From contig NZ_LSIJ01000011.1 in the NCBI RefSeq assembly GCF_001556185.1, positions 21,658-85,657 on the forward strand: a stretch of DNA of 64,000 nucleotides, read 5' to 3'. Under the pieces are notes generated by a model. That model was not told where the DNA came from. It saw nothing but the letters and a program-made list of their open reading frames with translations, and did not search any database. The stretch comes from Sphingomonas sp. CCH10-B3. Lineage in GTDB: Bacteria > Pseudomonadota > Alphaproteobacteria > Sphingomonadales > Sphingomonadaceae. This document shows, piece after piece, positions 32,348 to 41,713 of this stretch (within the stretch, counting starts at the first letter, position 1; every line of letters starts with the position of its first letter). A program made the position numbers and the translations under genes.

Positions 32348-32761
32348 TTGGCTTCGTCGCGCCCAGCCCGCCCGCTTTCGCCGCATCTGAGTATCTGGAA
32401 ATGGGGGCCGCACATGCTGGTCTCGATCCTGCACCGGGTGACGGGTGACGGGATGGCGCTCGTCGGCTCGTTGCTGTTCGTGTGGTGGCTGGCTGCCGTT
32501 GCAAGTGGCCCTGAGGCCTATGGCTGGTTCCTGAAGCTGTTCACGCTCGACGGCGGCAAGCTGACCCCGCTCGGCTATCTGTTCGGCATCGGGCTGACGC
32601 TGGCCTTCTTCCAGCACATGATGAGCGGCATCCGCCATCTGATGCTCGATACCGGTGCGGGCTATGAGCTGCGGTCGAACAAGGCGTTTGCCCAGGCGAC
32701 GATGCTGGTGTCGATCATCCTGACGGTGGCCTATTGGGCCTATCTGCTGGCGGGGAAATAA
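32348..32761 (+). CDS. sdhC: Succinate dehydrogenase cytochrome b556 subunit
   Basis: A 137-residue protein from a TTG start at 32348, giving MASSRPARPLSPHLSIWKWG, which matches the family N-terminus; GAAGGGA lies upstream. A longer frame exists but would overlap the promoter. Three membrane helices (about 40-60, 75-95, 112-134), the quinone/haem region HMLVSILHRVTG and the haem-ligating His in FFQHMMSGIRHLMLD are present. It anchors SdhAB and, with SdhD, forms the ubiquinone site. Confidence 0.92.
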   Translation: MASSRPARPLSPHLSIWKWGPHMLVSILHRVTGDGMALVGSLLFVWWLAAVASGPEAYGWFLKLFTLDGGKLTPLGYLFGIGLTLAFFQHMMSGIRHLMLDTGAGYELRSNKAFAQATMLVSIILTVAYWAYLLAGK

Positions 32762-32762
32762 C

Positions 32763-33149
32763 ATGGGCAATGGTACCGAACTCGGCCGCGTGCGCGGCCT
32801 CGGCTCGTCGAAGCACGGCGCGCAGCATTGGTGGCACCAGCGGTTGACCGCCGCGGGCAATCTGTTGCTGATGGCATGGCTGCTGGCGTCGATCGCGTTG
32901 CTGCCCGGCCATGATTATGAAACGATGCGTCGCTGGATCGCCGCCCCCGTCGCCGCCATCCCGATGACGCTCTTGGTCACCAGCGTCTTCTATCATTTCC
33001 GGCTCGGGCTGCAGGTGCTGATCGAGGATTATCAGCACGGCGCGATGCGGACGGCGCTGATGCTGCTGTTGAACTTCTTCGTGGTCGGCCTTGGCGCGAC
33101 CGCCATTTTCTCGATCCTGAAAATCGCCCTTGCCGGAGCCGCTGCATGA
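32763..33149 (+). CDS. sdhD: Succinate dehydrogenase hydrophobic membrane anchor subunit
   Basis: A 128-residue protein with a polar N-terminus ([21 protein letters not shown]) and three membrane helices (about 38-58, 66-86, 100-124). [13 protein letters not shown] carries the His and Asp/Tyr expected near the haem and quinone. It starts one base after the sdhC stop and its end overlaps sdhA (ATGA). Confidence 0.92.
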   Translation: MGNGTELGRVRGLGSSKHGAQHWWHQRLTAAGNLLLMAWLLASIALLPGHDYETMRRWIAAPVAAIPMTLLVTSVFYHFRLGLQVLIEDYQHGAMRTALMLLLNFFVVGLGATAIFSILKIALAGAAA

Positions 33150-34945
33150 CCGCCTACAAGATCATCGATCACACCTATGACGCGGTGGTGGTCGGCGCGG
33201 GCGGCAGTGGCTTGCGCGCGACGATGGGCATTGCCGAAGCCGGGCTGAAGACCGCGTGCATCACCAAGGTGTTCCCGACCCGCAGTCATACCGTCGCGGC
33301 GCAGGGCGGGATTGCCGCCTCGCTCGGCAACATGGGGCCGGATCACTGGACCTGGCACATGTACGACACCGTCAAGGGCTCCGACTGGCTCGGCGATCAG
33401 GACGCGATCGAATATCTGTGCCGCGAAGCGCCCGCCGCCGTGTACGAGCTCGAACATGCCGGCGTGCCGTTCAGCCGTACCGAGGAAGGCAAGATCTACC
33501 AGCGCCCGTTCGGCGGCATGATGCAGAACATGGGCGAGGGGCCGCCGGCGCAGCGCACCTGCGCCGCCGCTGACCGTACCGGCCATGCGATGCTGCACGC
33601 GCTCTATCAGCAGAGCCTGAAATATGACGCGGACTTCTACATCGAATATTTCGCGCTCGACCTGATCATGGAAAACGGCGTCTGCCGGGGCGTTATCGCG
33701 CTGTGCATGGAAGACGGGTCGATCCACCGCTTCCGCAGCCATGCCGTGGTGCTCGCGACCGGTGGCTATGGCCGCTGCTATTTCTCGGCGACCTCGGCGC
33801 ATACCTGCACCGGCGACGGCGGCGGGATGGTGCTGCGCGCCGGGCTGCCGCTGCAGGATATGGAGTTCGTCCAGTTCCACCCGACCGGCATCTATGGCGC
33901 GGGCGTGCTGATCACCGAAGGCGCGCGCGGCGAGGGCGGTTACCTGACCAATTCCGAAGGCGAGCGCTTCATGGAGCGCTACGCCCCATCGGCGAAGGAC
34001 CTCGCCTCGCGCGACGTCGTCTCGCGCTCGATGGCGATGGAAATCCGCGAGGGGCGCGGCGTCGGCAAGGAGAAGGACCATATCTTCCTCCACCTCGACC
34101 ATATCGATCCCAAGGTGCTCGCCGAGCGTCTCCCCGGCATCACCGAGACCGGCAAGATCTTCGCCGGCGTCGACCTGACGCGCCAGCCGCTGCCGGTGGC
34201 GCCGACCGTGCATTACAACATGGGCGGCATCCCCTGTAACTTCCACGGCGAAGTCGTCCATCTGAAGGACGGCAACCCGGATGCCGTCGTCCCCGGCCTG
34301 TTCGCGGTCGGCGAAGCGGCGTGCGTGTCGGTGCACGGCGCCAATCGCCTCGGCTCCAACTCGCTGATCGATCTCGTGGTGTTCGGCCGCGCGACCGGCC
34401 TGCGGATCAAGGAAACGCTCAAGCCGAATACGCCGCACAACCCGCTCCCCAAGGGCTCGGAAGAACTGTCGCTCACCCGGCTCGACAAGTTCCGCCACGC
34501 CAGCGGCGGCACGCCGACGGCGGTGCTTCGGCTCGACATGCAGCGCACGATGCAGAAGCATTGCGCGGTGTTCCGCGACAATGCGCTGCTGAGCGAAGGC
34601 CAGACCAAGATTGCGGCAACCTATGCGGGGCTGGCGGACGTGAAGGTCAATGACCGGTCGATGATCTGGAACACCGATCTGGTCGAAACGCTCGAGCTCG
34701 ACAATCTGCTCGCGCAGGCGGTGGTGACGGTGAATTCCGCCGCCAACCGCCAGGAATCACGCGGCGCCCACGTCAACGAGGATTACCCCGAGCGCGACGA
34801 CGCCAACTGGATGAAGCACACGATCGCGACGTTCCAGGGCTGGGGCGGCGACGGCGGCCAGGTGGCGATCGATTACCGTCCGGTGCACGACTACACGCTC
34901 ACCGACGATATCGAATATATCAAGCCGAAGAAGCGGGTTTATTGA
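33146..34945 (+). CDS. sdhA: Succinate dehydrogenase flavoprotein subunit
   Basis: A 599-residue protein of normal length: dinucleotide-binding [16 protein letters not shown]; the covalent-FAD region [18 protein letters not shown] with flavin-linked His48; the catalytic domain with [22 protein letters not shown]; and the C-terminal helical and [19 protein letters not shown] segments. It oxidises succinate to fumarate in the TCA cycle and complex II. Its last base pairs overlap a small secreted-protein gene rather than sdhB, which lies 5.4 kb further on. Confidence 0.97.
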   Translation: MTAYKIIDHTYDAVVVGAGGSGLRATMGIAEAGLKTACITKVFPTRSHTVAAQGGIAASLGNMGPDHWTWHMYDTVKGSDWLGDQDAIEYLCREAPAAVYELEHAGVPFSRTEEGKIYQRPFGGMMQNMGEGPPAQRTCAAADRTGHAMLHALYQQSLKYDADFYIEYFALDLIMENGVCRGVIALCMEDGSIHRFRSHAVVLATGGYGRCYFSATSAHTCTGDGGGMVLRAGLPLQDMEFVQFHPTGIYGAGVLITEGARGEGGYLTNSEGERFMERYAPSAKDLASRDVVSRSMAMEIREGRGVGKEKDHIFLHLDHIDPKVLAERLPGITETGKIFAGVDLTRQPLPVAPTVHYNMGGIPCNFHGEVVHLKDGNPDAVVPGLFAVGEAACVSVHGANRLGSNSLIDLVVFGRATGLRIKETLKPNTPHNPLPKGSEELSLTRLDKFRHASGGTPTAVLRLDMQRTMQKHCAVFRDNALLSEGQTKIAATYAGLADVKVNDRSMIWNTDLVETLELDNLLAQAVVTVNSAANRQESRGAHVNEDYPERDDANWMKHTIATFQGWGGDGGQVAIDYRPVHDYTLTDDIEYIKPKKRVY

Positions 34946-35199
34946 GCGACGAGCAACCCGAGTTCTTAAGGCGGACCTTTGTCGCCGGGCTTTTGGTGGC
35001 GATTCTTTGTCCTGCGGCCGCCGGAAGCGCACGCCGAGGACGGAGAGGCCGTGCGCGGCGCGCCCGGGTCGGGGGCCTTTCGCTGCCGCGTGGGACCACA
35101 GATGGCGATTGCCCGTGCAACGGTGGACGAGTGTGTGTCGGTCCGCGCGGAGGCCGTTATTGCATCACCAGCAGCGGGCGTAAGCGTTACGGCGTCTAG
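34942..35199 (+). CDS. Small secreted basic protein of unknown function
   Basis: An 85-residue protein from a TTG start overlapping the sdhA stop. A likely signal segment ([20 protein letters not shown]) is followed by an Arg-rich stretch and a cysteine-containing tail ending [19 protein letters not shown]. The PRGGRYxIxxxGxKxY pattern resembles the short basic adaptor motif known from chlorovirus proteins and found at the ends of various bacterial envelope proteins. The gene is real by coupling and motif, but start and function are uncertain. Confidence 0.55.
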   Translation: MSDEQPEFLRRTFVAGLLVAILCPAAAGSARRGRRGRARRARVGGLSLPRGTTDGDCPCNGGRVCVGPRGGRYCITSSGRKRYGV

Positions 35200-35339
35200 T
35201 GTCGCCCGAGACTTGGTGCTGATCGGCGCCGATTCACGCGGGCCATTTTTCCCGGATTGATCCGGTGGAAGTCCAATGCGCCCGTTGACATCCCCCCGCC
35301 GCGCGCCCGACACTCGGTATCGCAACCCGGGGACACGAC

Positions 35340-36338
35340 TTGGCCGCACTGCCGTATCTGCGTATCTTCCTCAGCGCTTTCTTCGTCACGGTCGCGGTCG
35401 TCCCCGCGACGCCGCAGCAAGCGCCGCGCAAGCCGCCGGAGCATGGTCCGCCCGCGCCCTTCTTCAATGCGATGACGCCGGAAGAAGTCACCCGCTATTC
35501 GGACGGCGGGACCGAAGTCGAGCATCACCGCGACCCCGTGGACGAGCTTGCCGAGCATCGCCGGCTCGACCGCGCGCTCGCCAGTCTCGCGCCGCAGCGC
35601 AAGGGCGTCGTCGATGCCTATGTCGTCACGGTCGCGCTCGACAGCGATGGCGAATTCTCGCGCGAGGCGCGCGAGGCGGGGCGGGTGCTCGCGCGCCGCT
35701 ATGATGCTGCTGGCCGCACGATCACCTTGGCGGGTCCGGACGGCAGGGGCGGTGCCGATCTGCCGCGCGGCAGCCCGGCGCATCTCGGGCTCGTCCTTGC
35801 GCGCATCGCCGAACTGATGGACAAGCGCGAAGACGTGGTCGTGCTCTATACGACGAGCCACGGCGCGCGGATCGGCGTCGTCTATAACGACGGCGACAAT
35901 GGTTTTGGCGTCGTCAGCCCGGCGCGGCTTGCGGCGCTGTTCGACCGGCTCGGCATCAAGCGGCGGCTGGTTATGGTGAGCGCCTGCTATTCGGGCAGCT
36001 TCGTCCCCGCGCTCGCCGATGACGACAGCGCGGTGCTGACCGCCTCGGTCGGCGACCGCACCTCGTTCGGCTGTCAGGCCGACAGCGACTGGACCTTCTT
36101 CGGCGACGCGCTGATCAACCATGCGCTGCGCAAGGCCCAGCCGCTCGATGTCGCGGCAAGCGAAGCGGCGCGGCTGGTGAGCGAATGGGAAGCCAAGGGC
36201 AATCTCACGCCGTCGCTGCCGCAGAGCTTCATCGGCGACCGGGCAAAGCAATGGCTGGCCGCGCTCGACAAGCGCACGCCCAAGGCCGCGACGGCGCCGG
36301 TCGGGGTGCCCGCCGTGACATTGCTCGACCGCCGTTAG
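35340..36338 (+). CDS. Peptidase C13 (legumain-like) family protein
   Basis: A 332-residue protein from a TTG start with GGGGAC upstream. A hydrophobic N-terminal segment (residues 6-24) is probably a signal peptide, followed by a proline-rich linker. The catalytic dyad of the C13/caspase-like fold is clear: His174 in LYTTSHGARIG and Cys216 in VMVSACYSGSF, with the block FFGDALINHALR following. Bacterial C13 members are predicted envelope proteases, but few are characterised. It lies between sdhA and sdhB with no evident metabolic link. Confidence 0.82.
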   Translation: MAALPYLRIFLSAFFVTVAVVPATPQQAPRKPPEHGPPAPFFNAMTPEEVTRYSDGGTEVEHHRDPVDELAEHRRLDRALASLAPQRKGVVDAYVVTVALDSDGEFSREAREAGRVLARRYDAAGRTITLAGPDGRGGADLPRGSPAHLGLVLARIAELMDKREDVVVLYTTSHGARIGVVYNDGDNGFGVVSPARLAALFDRLGIKRRLVMVSACYSGSFVPALADDDSAVLTASVGDRTSFGCQADSDWTFFGDALINHALRKAQPLDVAASEAARLVSEWEAKGNLTPSLPQSFIGDRAKQWLAALDKRTPKAATAPVGVPAVTLLDRR

Positions 36339-36446
36339 GCGCGCGGCGCTTTATCGGGGAACCGCGCCGGCGTTCGCGCATTTGTCTCCTTGCGCGATGT
36401 CATGACGTCGCCGAAACAACGCGCATCACAGCGGGGAGTGCGAATC

Positions 36447-36701
36447 ATGAAATATGTGTGGATGCTGCTGACCGGCCTGATCGTCGGTCTGCTCGCGGCC
36501 TGGCTCTATCCGGGCAATCAGAACATCAACTGGATCGTCGCGGCGCTGCTCGGCATCGCCGGTTCCTACGCTGGCGGCATGATCGGCGGCATGTTCACCA
36601 AGGAAAAGGACATGTTCTCGCCCAAGCCGGCGGGGATTTTCCTTTCGATCATCGGCACGCTGGTGCTGATCTTCATCGGCCGCCAGCTCGGCATCCTGTA
36701 A
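36447..36701 (+). CDS. GlsB/YeaQ/YmgE family stress-response membrane protein
   Basis: An 84-residue integral membrane protein starting at ATG 36447 (MKYVWMLLTGLIVG; GGGGAG upstream). Three hydrophobic segments with glycine zippers (AALLGIAGSYAGGMIGGMF) and a short loop with FTKEKDMFSP. The family is associated with general stress in enterobacteria; the mechanism is unknown. Confidence 0.85.
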   Translation: MKYVWMLLTGLIVGLLAAWLYPGNQNINWIVAALLGIAGSYAGGMIGGMFTKEKDMFSPKPAGIFLSIIGTLVLIFIGRQLGIL

Positions 36702-36707
36702 CCGGCG

Positions 36708-37856
36708 TCAGCGCCATCGCAGATTGGCGCGCGTCAGGTCGCTGACCCGGCGCGCGCCCATCAGCTTCATGTCGCGCTCGATCTCGGCGCGCAAATTGCC
36801 AAGCGCCCGCTCGACTCCGGCCTGGCCGGCGGCGGCGAGCGCATAGAGATAGAGCCGCCCGCCCGAACAGGCCTTGGCGCCGACGCTCAGCGCCTTCAGC
36901 ACATGGCTGCCGCGGGTAATGCCGCCGTCGCAGATCACGTCGATCCGGTCGCCGACCGCATCGACGATCTCGGCAAGCTGGTCGAACGGCGCGCGGCTGC
37001 CGTCCAATTGCCGCCCGCCGTGGTTCGACACCATGATCGCCGTCGCGCCGATATCGACCGCGCGCCGCGCATCCTCGACCGACATGATGCCCTTCAGGCA
37101 GAATTGCCCGCCCCAATCGGCGCGGATTGCCTCGGCGGTTTTCCAGTCGAGCGACTGGTCGAGCATCCTGGTGAAATAGTCGCCGATCGACATCGCCTTG
37201 CGCGACCCTTCGTCGAGGTGATCCTTAAGGTTCGACAGCTCGAACGGCTCGCGCAACAGATAGTCGAGCGTCCAGCGCGGGTGCAGCGCGAAGCTGAGCG
37301 CCGACGACGGCGTGATCCGCGGCGGCGACGTGAAGCCGGTGCGCAGGCACCGCTCGCGATTTCCCCCGACGATCGTGTCGACCGTCAGGGCGATCGCGTC
37401 GAAGCTGGCCGCCTTGCACGCGGCGATCATGGCCGCATTCAGCCCCTTGTCCTTATGGACATAGAGCTGGAACAGCTTGGGCGAAGCAATCGTGCGGCCG
37501 ATTTCCTCGATGCCAACCGTCGCCAGCGATGAAATGCCGAACCAGGTGTCGAATTTCTGCGCCGCCGCCGCCACCGCGCGCTCGCCGCGCCAGTGAAACA
37601 GCCGTTGCAGCGCGGTGGGCGACAGGAACAGCGGCATCGCGATGCGCTTGCCCATTACCTCGACGCTCATGTCGATCTCGGCCACGCCCGCGAGCACATT
37701 GGGGACGAGGTCGCAGCGCTCGTAGGCAGCGGTGTTGCGGCGCCGCGTCACCTCGTCGTCGGCGGCCCCGTCGATATAATGGAACACCGGCCCCGGCAGC
37801 CGCGCGCGGGCGAGCCGCCGGAAGTCATCGACATTATGGCATTGGTCGAGCCGCAT
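36708..37856 (-). CDS. FMN-dependent alpha-hydroxy-acid dehydrogenase (LldD-like)
   Basis: A 382-residue flavoenzyme of the L-lactate dehydrogenase/glycolate oxidase family: FHYIDGAADDEVT near the N-terminus, LALTVDT-like barrel strand (DAIALTVDTIVGG), the catalytic Lys in FCLKGIMSVEDA, the signature SNHGGRQLDGSRAP with catalytic His, and VICDGGITRGSHVLKAL binding the FMN phosphate. It oxidises an L-2-hydroxy acid, most likely L-lactate, to the 2-oxo acid and passes electrons to the quinone pool. It is the only minus-strand gene between sdhA and sdhB. Confidence 0.92.
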   Translation of the reverse strand: MRLDQCHNVDDFRRLARARLPGPVFHYIDGAADDEVTRRRNTAAYERCDLVPNVLAGVAEIDMSVEVMGKRIAMPLFLSPTALQRLFHWRGERAVAAAAQKFDTWFGISSLATVGIEEIGRTIASPKLFQLYVHKDKGLNAAMIAACKAASFDAIALTVDTIVGGNRERCLRTGFTSPPRITPSSALSFALHPRWTLDYLLREPFELSNLKDHLDEGSRKAMSIGDYFTRMLDQSLDWKTAEAIRADWGGQFCLKGIMSVEDARRAVDIGATAIMVSNHGGRQLDGSRAPFDQLAEIVDAVGDRIDVICDGGITRGSHVLKALSVGAKACSGGRLYLYALAAAGQAGVERALGNLRAEIERDMKLMGARRVSDLTRANLRWR

Positions 37857-38095
37857 CCCGCGTGGCTAGGCGGAGTTGCGCGATCGGGCAAGGCGATGGT
37901 CGCGCGCGCCAGCCGCTGTCGCGAGTGCGGACGTGCGCCGATTGCCCGTTCTGGTCCTGCCGTCGGCGAGCGACCCCGGTAACCGCATTCTTTGCGAGTT
38001 CATTAATGTAGCGGGCGCTTCATCGGGACTCGCCGGGCGGCCCTTCGTTCGGTCGGCGCCGCGCAGGCGGTTCGTTGTCCAAGTTGGGGAGACAC

Positions 38096-40208
38096 ATGAT
38101 GCAGCGGGATCGTCGCAGGCTAGATCGCTTGGCCAAACGACCGGCATATTGGCTCGCGCTAGCGGCCTGCGCTGCACTCGGCGGTTGTGGATCCGGTGGC
38201 GACTTGGCTGCGGCGTTGGGGTTCGCCACGACGCAGCCGACCGCCAGCCCGACGCCGACGGCGACGACGCCGCTGATCGGCGATGCCCGCAAGCGCATTC
38301 GCATCGGCAAGTGGGAGGAATTGATTATCGCGCCCGGCGGCACGATCGACGCCGCCGAATATCGCCGCGTGGCGGCCAATTACAACAGCCCGGAGATCAT
38401 GGAGTACCGGCTCGGCCCGACGGCAGGGACTCTGGTCCTATGGCACGCAGCCGCTCAACAATCCCGGTGAGCGCGAGAAGTGCCTGCCGCCCAGCCAGCA
38501 GCCGCGCAGCGATCAGGAAGAAGCCGCCCTCGGCCTGCAAGGCGCCGGATGGCTCGTCGGTGGCCAGCATCTGTTCCTGCCCGACAATCCCAATGATCCC
38601 GATTACAAATACGGCATCAGCAATACCCGGGGAGCCGACGGCGCGGTGTTCAACACCGGGGGGCTGTGCATGCGGATGATCGCGTCGTGGAATTACGACT
38701 GGTGGAACCGAGGCAACATCGCGACGCCCGCGCAGCCCGAAGTCCGCGCGCTCGCCGCGACCCGTGCCGATCTGCCGCTGGTGCCCGTCGCCATCGCGCG
38801 CGGACGGGCGAATGCCAGCCAGATCAGCTTCGCTGCTTTCCGGGACGGCACCATCGCACCGATCGTGCTTGGCAACAGCGGCCCGGAATTCTTCAATACA
38901 AGCGCGCTGCGGCTTCCCGCCGGCATGGTGCCGACCGCCATGGCCGTGACCCCGTACAATGAGTTTCTGGTGGTGGCCGTCTGGGACACCAACACGGTGA
39001 CCGGCAAGCTCGCCTTCATCGCGCTGCGACCGCGCCAGATGGCGGTCGGCAGTCCGAGCCAGACGCCCAACACCCGCTGGTACTGGGGCACGCCGGGGGC
39101 GTGGACCAACCGGGGGATGAAGCTTCTGGGTTTCGTCGACCTGCCCTTTGCCGCGCCGACCAGTCTGGATGTGTCGAACAATCTCTACCTTCAGAACCCG
39201 CGCGGCTATAGCGACAATGACGCCCCTGCCCGCGGCGACCTGTCGTTGCAATCGGCGCGCGATCTGTGGCGCGGCGTGAATCCGGTCTATCCGGCGGGGG
39301 AAGTACAATGGCACCAGCTCGCCTCGGGCGGCTATGCCGTGGTCGCCTCGCGCGCGGAGGGCAAGGTCAGCTTCGTCGACATGACCCCCCTCTACCAGTT
39401 CTACCGAAGCCTCTACCTGACCACGCAGGCAAGCTTCAACCGCACCCTCGATGTCTCGCTGACCGATGGCGCAAAATTCCCGTTCAGCTTTGCTGCCGAG
39501 CCTGATCAGCGGCCGGTGGTGACCACGACACTCAACGTGGCGCAGCCGACAAGCGTCAGCGCCGGTGTGATGGCCAAAGGCTATATCAACACCCGTAGCG
39601 AGGAGTATTTTGAGTATGTCCGGCGCAGTCCAAGCGAGCCGTGGTCGGGCACCGCGCCGGAACGTTATCTCGCCCGCAGCCGCGCCTTCGTGGCGACGAT
39701 GGACGGGACGGTGCGCGGGTTCAACGTGCAGGGCCTCGTGTTCCCGTCGTCGCCGGTGGGCAAGACTGTCTCGGCAATTCCGCTGTTCAGCTTCGCGGCG
39801 GGGCGCAATCCGGCCTTTGCCTATGTCAACGCGACGGCAACGGCGTCGGATGACCTGTGGCTGGTCAGCCGGGGCGACCACCGCGTCACCTTCGCCTGGC
39901 CGACGGGGGACGTGCAATATAGCTTCACCGACAGTCGGATGGTCGATCCGGTCGCCGGTTCGGTGTCCTATAATCAGGCGGGCTATGGCGGAAATGGCGC
40001 GGGTCGCGCGGTCAATACGCCCTTCATCTCGATCATGGATTTCAACGGCAAGGCGATACTGACCTATGCCGTCAATCCGCGCCCTGCGCGCCCGAGCGGC
40101 GAACTCTATCCCTTTGTGGCGCCTTCAGGGCCGGTGGATGTGCTGTTCGGGTCCCGCGCGCCCACCCCCGGCAAGCCGTTCATGATGGATCAGGAGGAGA
40201 TCATCTGA
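38096..40208 (+). pseudogene. Frameshifted gene for a large secreted lipoprotein, unknown family
   Basis: Two halves in different frames read as one protein of about 700 residues. The first runs from ATG 38096 (GGGGAGA upstream) with a lipobox (ALGGCGSGG) and a Thr/Pro linker to a TGA at 38468-38470. The second is open in the third frame from about 38421 to TGA 40206-40208. EYRLGPTAG in the first joins LWSYGTQPLNNPGEREKC in the second at about 38426-38432, equivalent to one extra or two missing bases. The C-terminal part has repeated short beta-rich blocks (GTVRGFNVQGLV, DDLWLVSRGDHRVTF) suggestive of a beta-propeller, but I do not recognise the family. A sequencing error is possible. Confidence 0.7.
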
Positions 40209-40217
40209 TCGCCACAG

Positions 40218-40267
40218 CCCGGCGCGCGCTACATTCCAAAGTTCAGGGTTTGAAAGCGCGCGCCGGG
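40218..40267 (+). terminator. Strong hairpin before sdhB, possible terminator
   Basis: CCCGGCGCGCGCT (40218-40230) and AGCGCGCGCCGGG (40255-40267) are perfect 13-base arms with a 24-base loop, 10 bases after the stop of the frameshifted gene. There is no T tract, so it may end transcription only with help, stabilise the upstream mRNA, or be a protein site. A TTGAAA lies in the loop. Confidence 0.35.
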
Positions 40268-40327
40268 TCATGTATCGCCGGTCACGACCGCGCGGGCCAC
40301 CGCGCCGCACCACAGGATGATGGACGA

Positions 40328-41113
40328 ATGGCCGAGTTTTTTCTCCCCGCCAACAGCAAGATCAAGCCGGAGGGCAAGAGCCACAAGGCAAGCGGGGAAG
40401 CCAAGCGCATCAAGAAGTTCAAAATCTATCGCTACGACCCCGATAGCGGCGAAAACCCGCGCTACGACAATTTCGAGATCGACCTCGACGATTGCGGGCC
40501 GATGGTGCTGGATGCGCTCATCAAGATGAAGGCCGAGCAGGATTCGACGCTCACTTTCCGCCGTTCGTGCCGCGAAGGGATTTGCGGGTCGTGCTCGATG
40601 AACATCGACGGCACCAACACGCTCGCCTGCACCAAGGCGATCGAGGATGTGAAGGGCGATGTCCGCATCACCCCGCTGCCGCACATGGACGTGATCAAGG
40701 ACCTCGTGCCCGATTTCACGCATTTCTACGCGCAATATGCCTCGATCAAGCCGTGGCTGCAGACGGTGACGCCTGCGCCTGCGGGCAAGGAACGACTCCA
40801 GTCGCCTGAGGATCGCGCCAAGCTCGACGGGCTGTATGAGTGCATCCTGTGCGCCTGCTGCTCGACGTCGTGCCCCAGCTATTGGTGGAACAGCGACAAG
40901 TTCCTCGGCCCCGCGATCCTGCTCCAGGCCTATCGCTGGCTCGCCGACAGCCGCGACGAGATGACCGGCGAGCGGCTCGACGAGCTCGAGGATCCGTTCC
41001 GGCTCTATCGCTGCCACACGATCATGAACTGCGCGAACGTGTGCCCGAAGGGCCTGAACCCGGCGAAGGCGATTGCCGAGATCAAGAAGATGGAAATCGA
41101 GCGCGCGATCTGA
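40328..41113 (+). CDS. sdhB: Succinate dehydrogenase iron-sulfur subunit
   Basis: A 261-residue protein with the [2Fe-2S] motif [15 protein letters not shown] plus a distal Cys (TLACTKA), the [4Fe-4S] motif [12 protein letters not shown] and the [3Fe-4S] cysteines in [17 protein letters not shown]. It passes electrons from SdhA to ubiquinone. The start ATG 40328 gives the usual N-terminus. Normally sdhB follows sdhA directly; here it is 5.4 kb away and must have its own promoter. Downstream, a thioesterase gene begins 17 bases later. Confidence 0.97.
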   Translation: MAEFFLPANSKIKPEGKSHKASGEAKRIKKFKIYRYDPDSGENPRYDNFEIDLDDCGPMVLDALIKMKAEQDSTLTFRRSCREGICGSCSMNIDGTNTLACTKAIEDVKGDVRITPLPHMDVIKDLVPDFTHFYAQYASIKPWLQTVTPAPAGKERLQSPEDRAKLDGLYECILCACCSTSCPSYWWNSDKFLGPAILLQAYRWLADSRDEMTGERLDELEDPFRLYRCHTIMNCANVCPKGLNPAKAIAEIKKMEIERAI

Positions 41114-41130
41114 CCCGGCGCTGATCCGCC

Positions 41131-41589
41131 TTGAGCGCGCCCCCTTTCACTTACCGCGAGTCGCCCGATCATCCTGGCTGGATGACGTGGGACCTGAAGG
41201 ACCCGACGCGCTTCAACAGCCTGTTCGGGCCGTTCCTGCTGAAAGTGGACGACGGCACCGCGCGGGTGCGGATGACGCCGCGCCACCTGCATTCGAACCT
41301 CAGCGGCAAGATGCACGGCGGGGCGCTGCTCAGTTTCGTCGACATGGCGATCTTTGCCGCGTCGCGCGGCTTTGGCCTGATCGAGGCGGGGACGGCAGTG
41401 ACGCTCGACCTGTCGGCGCAGTTCATCGGCCGCGCCGAGGTTGACGCGGCCGTCGAGGCGCGGGTCGAGCTGCTGCGCGAGACCGGGCGGCTGCTGTTCC
41501 TGCGCGGGCTGGTGGTGCAACCGATGGGCGATGGCGAGGAAGTGGTCTTGAGTTTCAGCGCGACCATCCGCAAGCCATCGGCGCGATGA
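41131..41589 (+). CDS. PaaI-family hotdog thioesterase
   Basis: A 152-residue protein (TTG start) of the hotdog fold: HLHSNLSGKMHGGALLSFVDMAIF carries the HGG motif with the catalytic Asp a few residues on, and LDLSAQFIGRAEVDAAVEAR is the central strand pair. PaaI-type enzymes hydrolyse acyl-CoA or aryl-CoA thioesters. It probably shares the sdhB transcript. Confidence 0.87.
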   Translation: MSAPPFTYRESPDHPGWMTWDLKDPTRFNSLFGPFLLKVDDGTARVRMTPRHLHSNLSGKMHGGALLSFVDMAIFAASRGFGLIEAGTAVTLDLSAQFIGRAEVDAAVEARVELLRETGRLLFLRGLVVQPMGDGEEVVLSFSATIRKPSAR

Positions 41590-41616
41590 TGAACTTGCGC
41601 TTCCACTCCAACCTCC

Positions 41617-41692
41617 GTCATTGCGAGCGCAGCGAAGCAATCCAGGGCCACGGGCGGGACGCTCTGGATCGCTTCGCTGCGCTCGCAATGAG
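41617..41692 (+). repeat. Palindromic dispersed repeat, family A copy 2
   Basis: A 76-base element starting GTCATTGCGAGCGCAGCGAA and ending CTGCGCTCGCAATGAG, nearly identical in its arms to the copy at 8025-8098; the central loop differs. It lies 22 bases before the zapE start. Confidence 0.88.
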
Positions 41693-41713
41693 GGATGCAC
41701 GGTCGATCGCACG

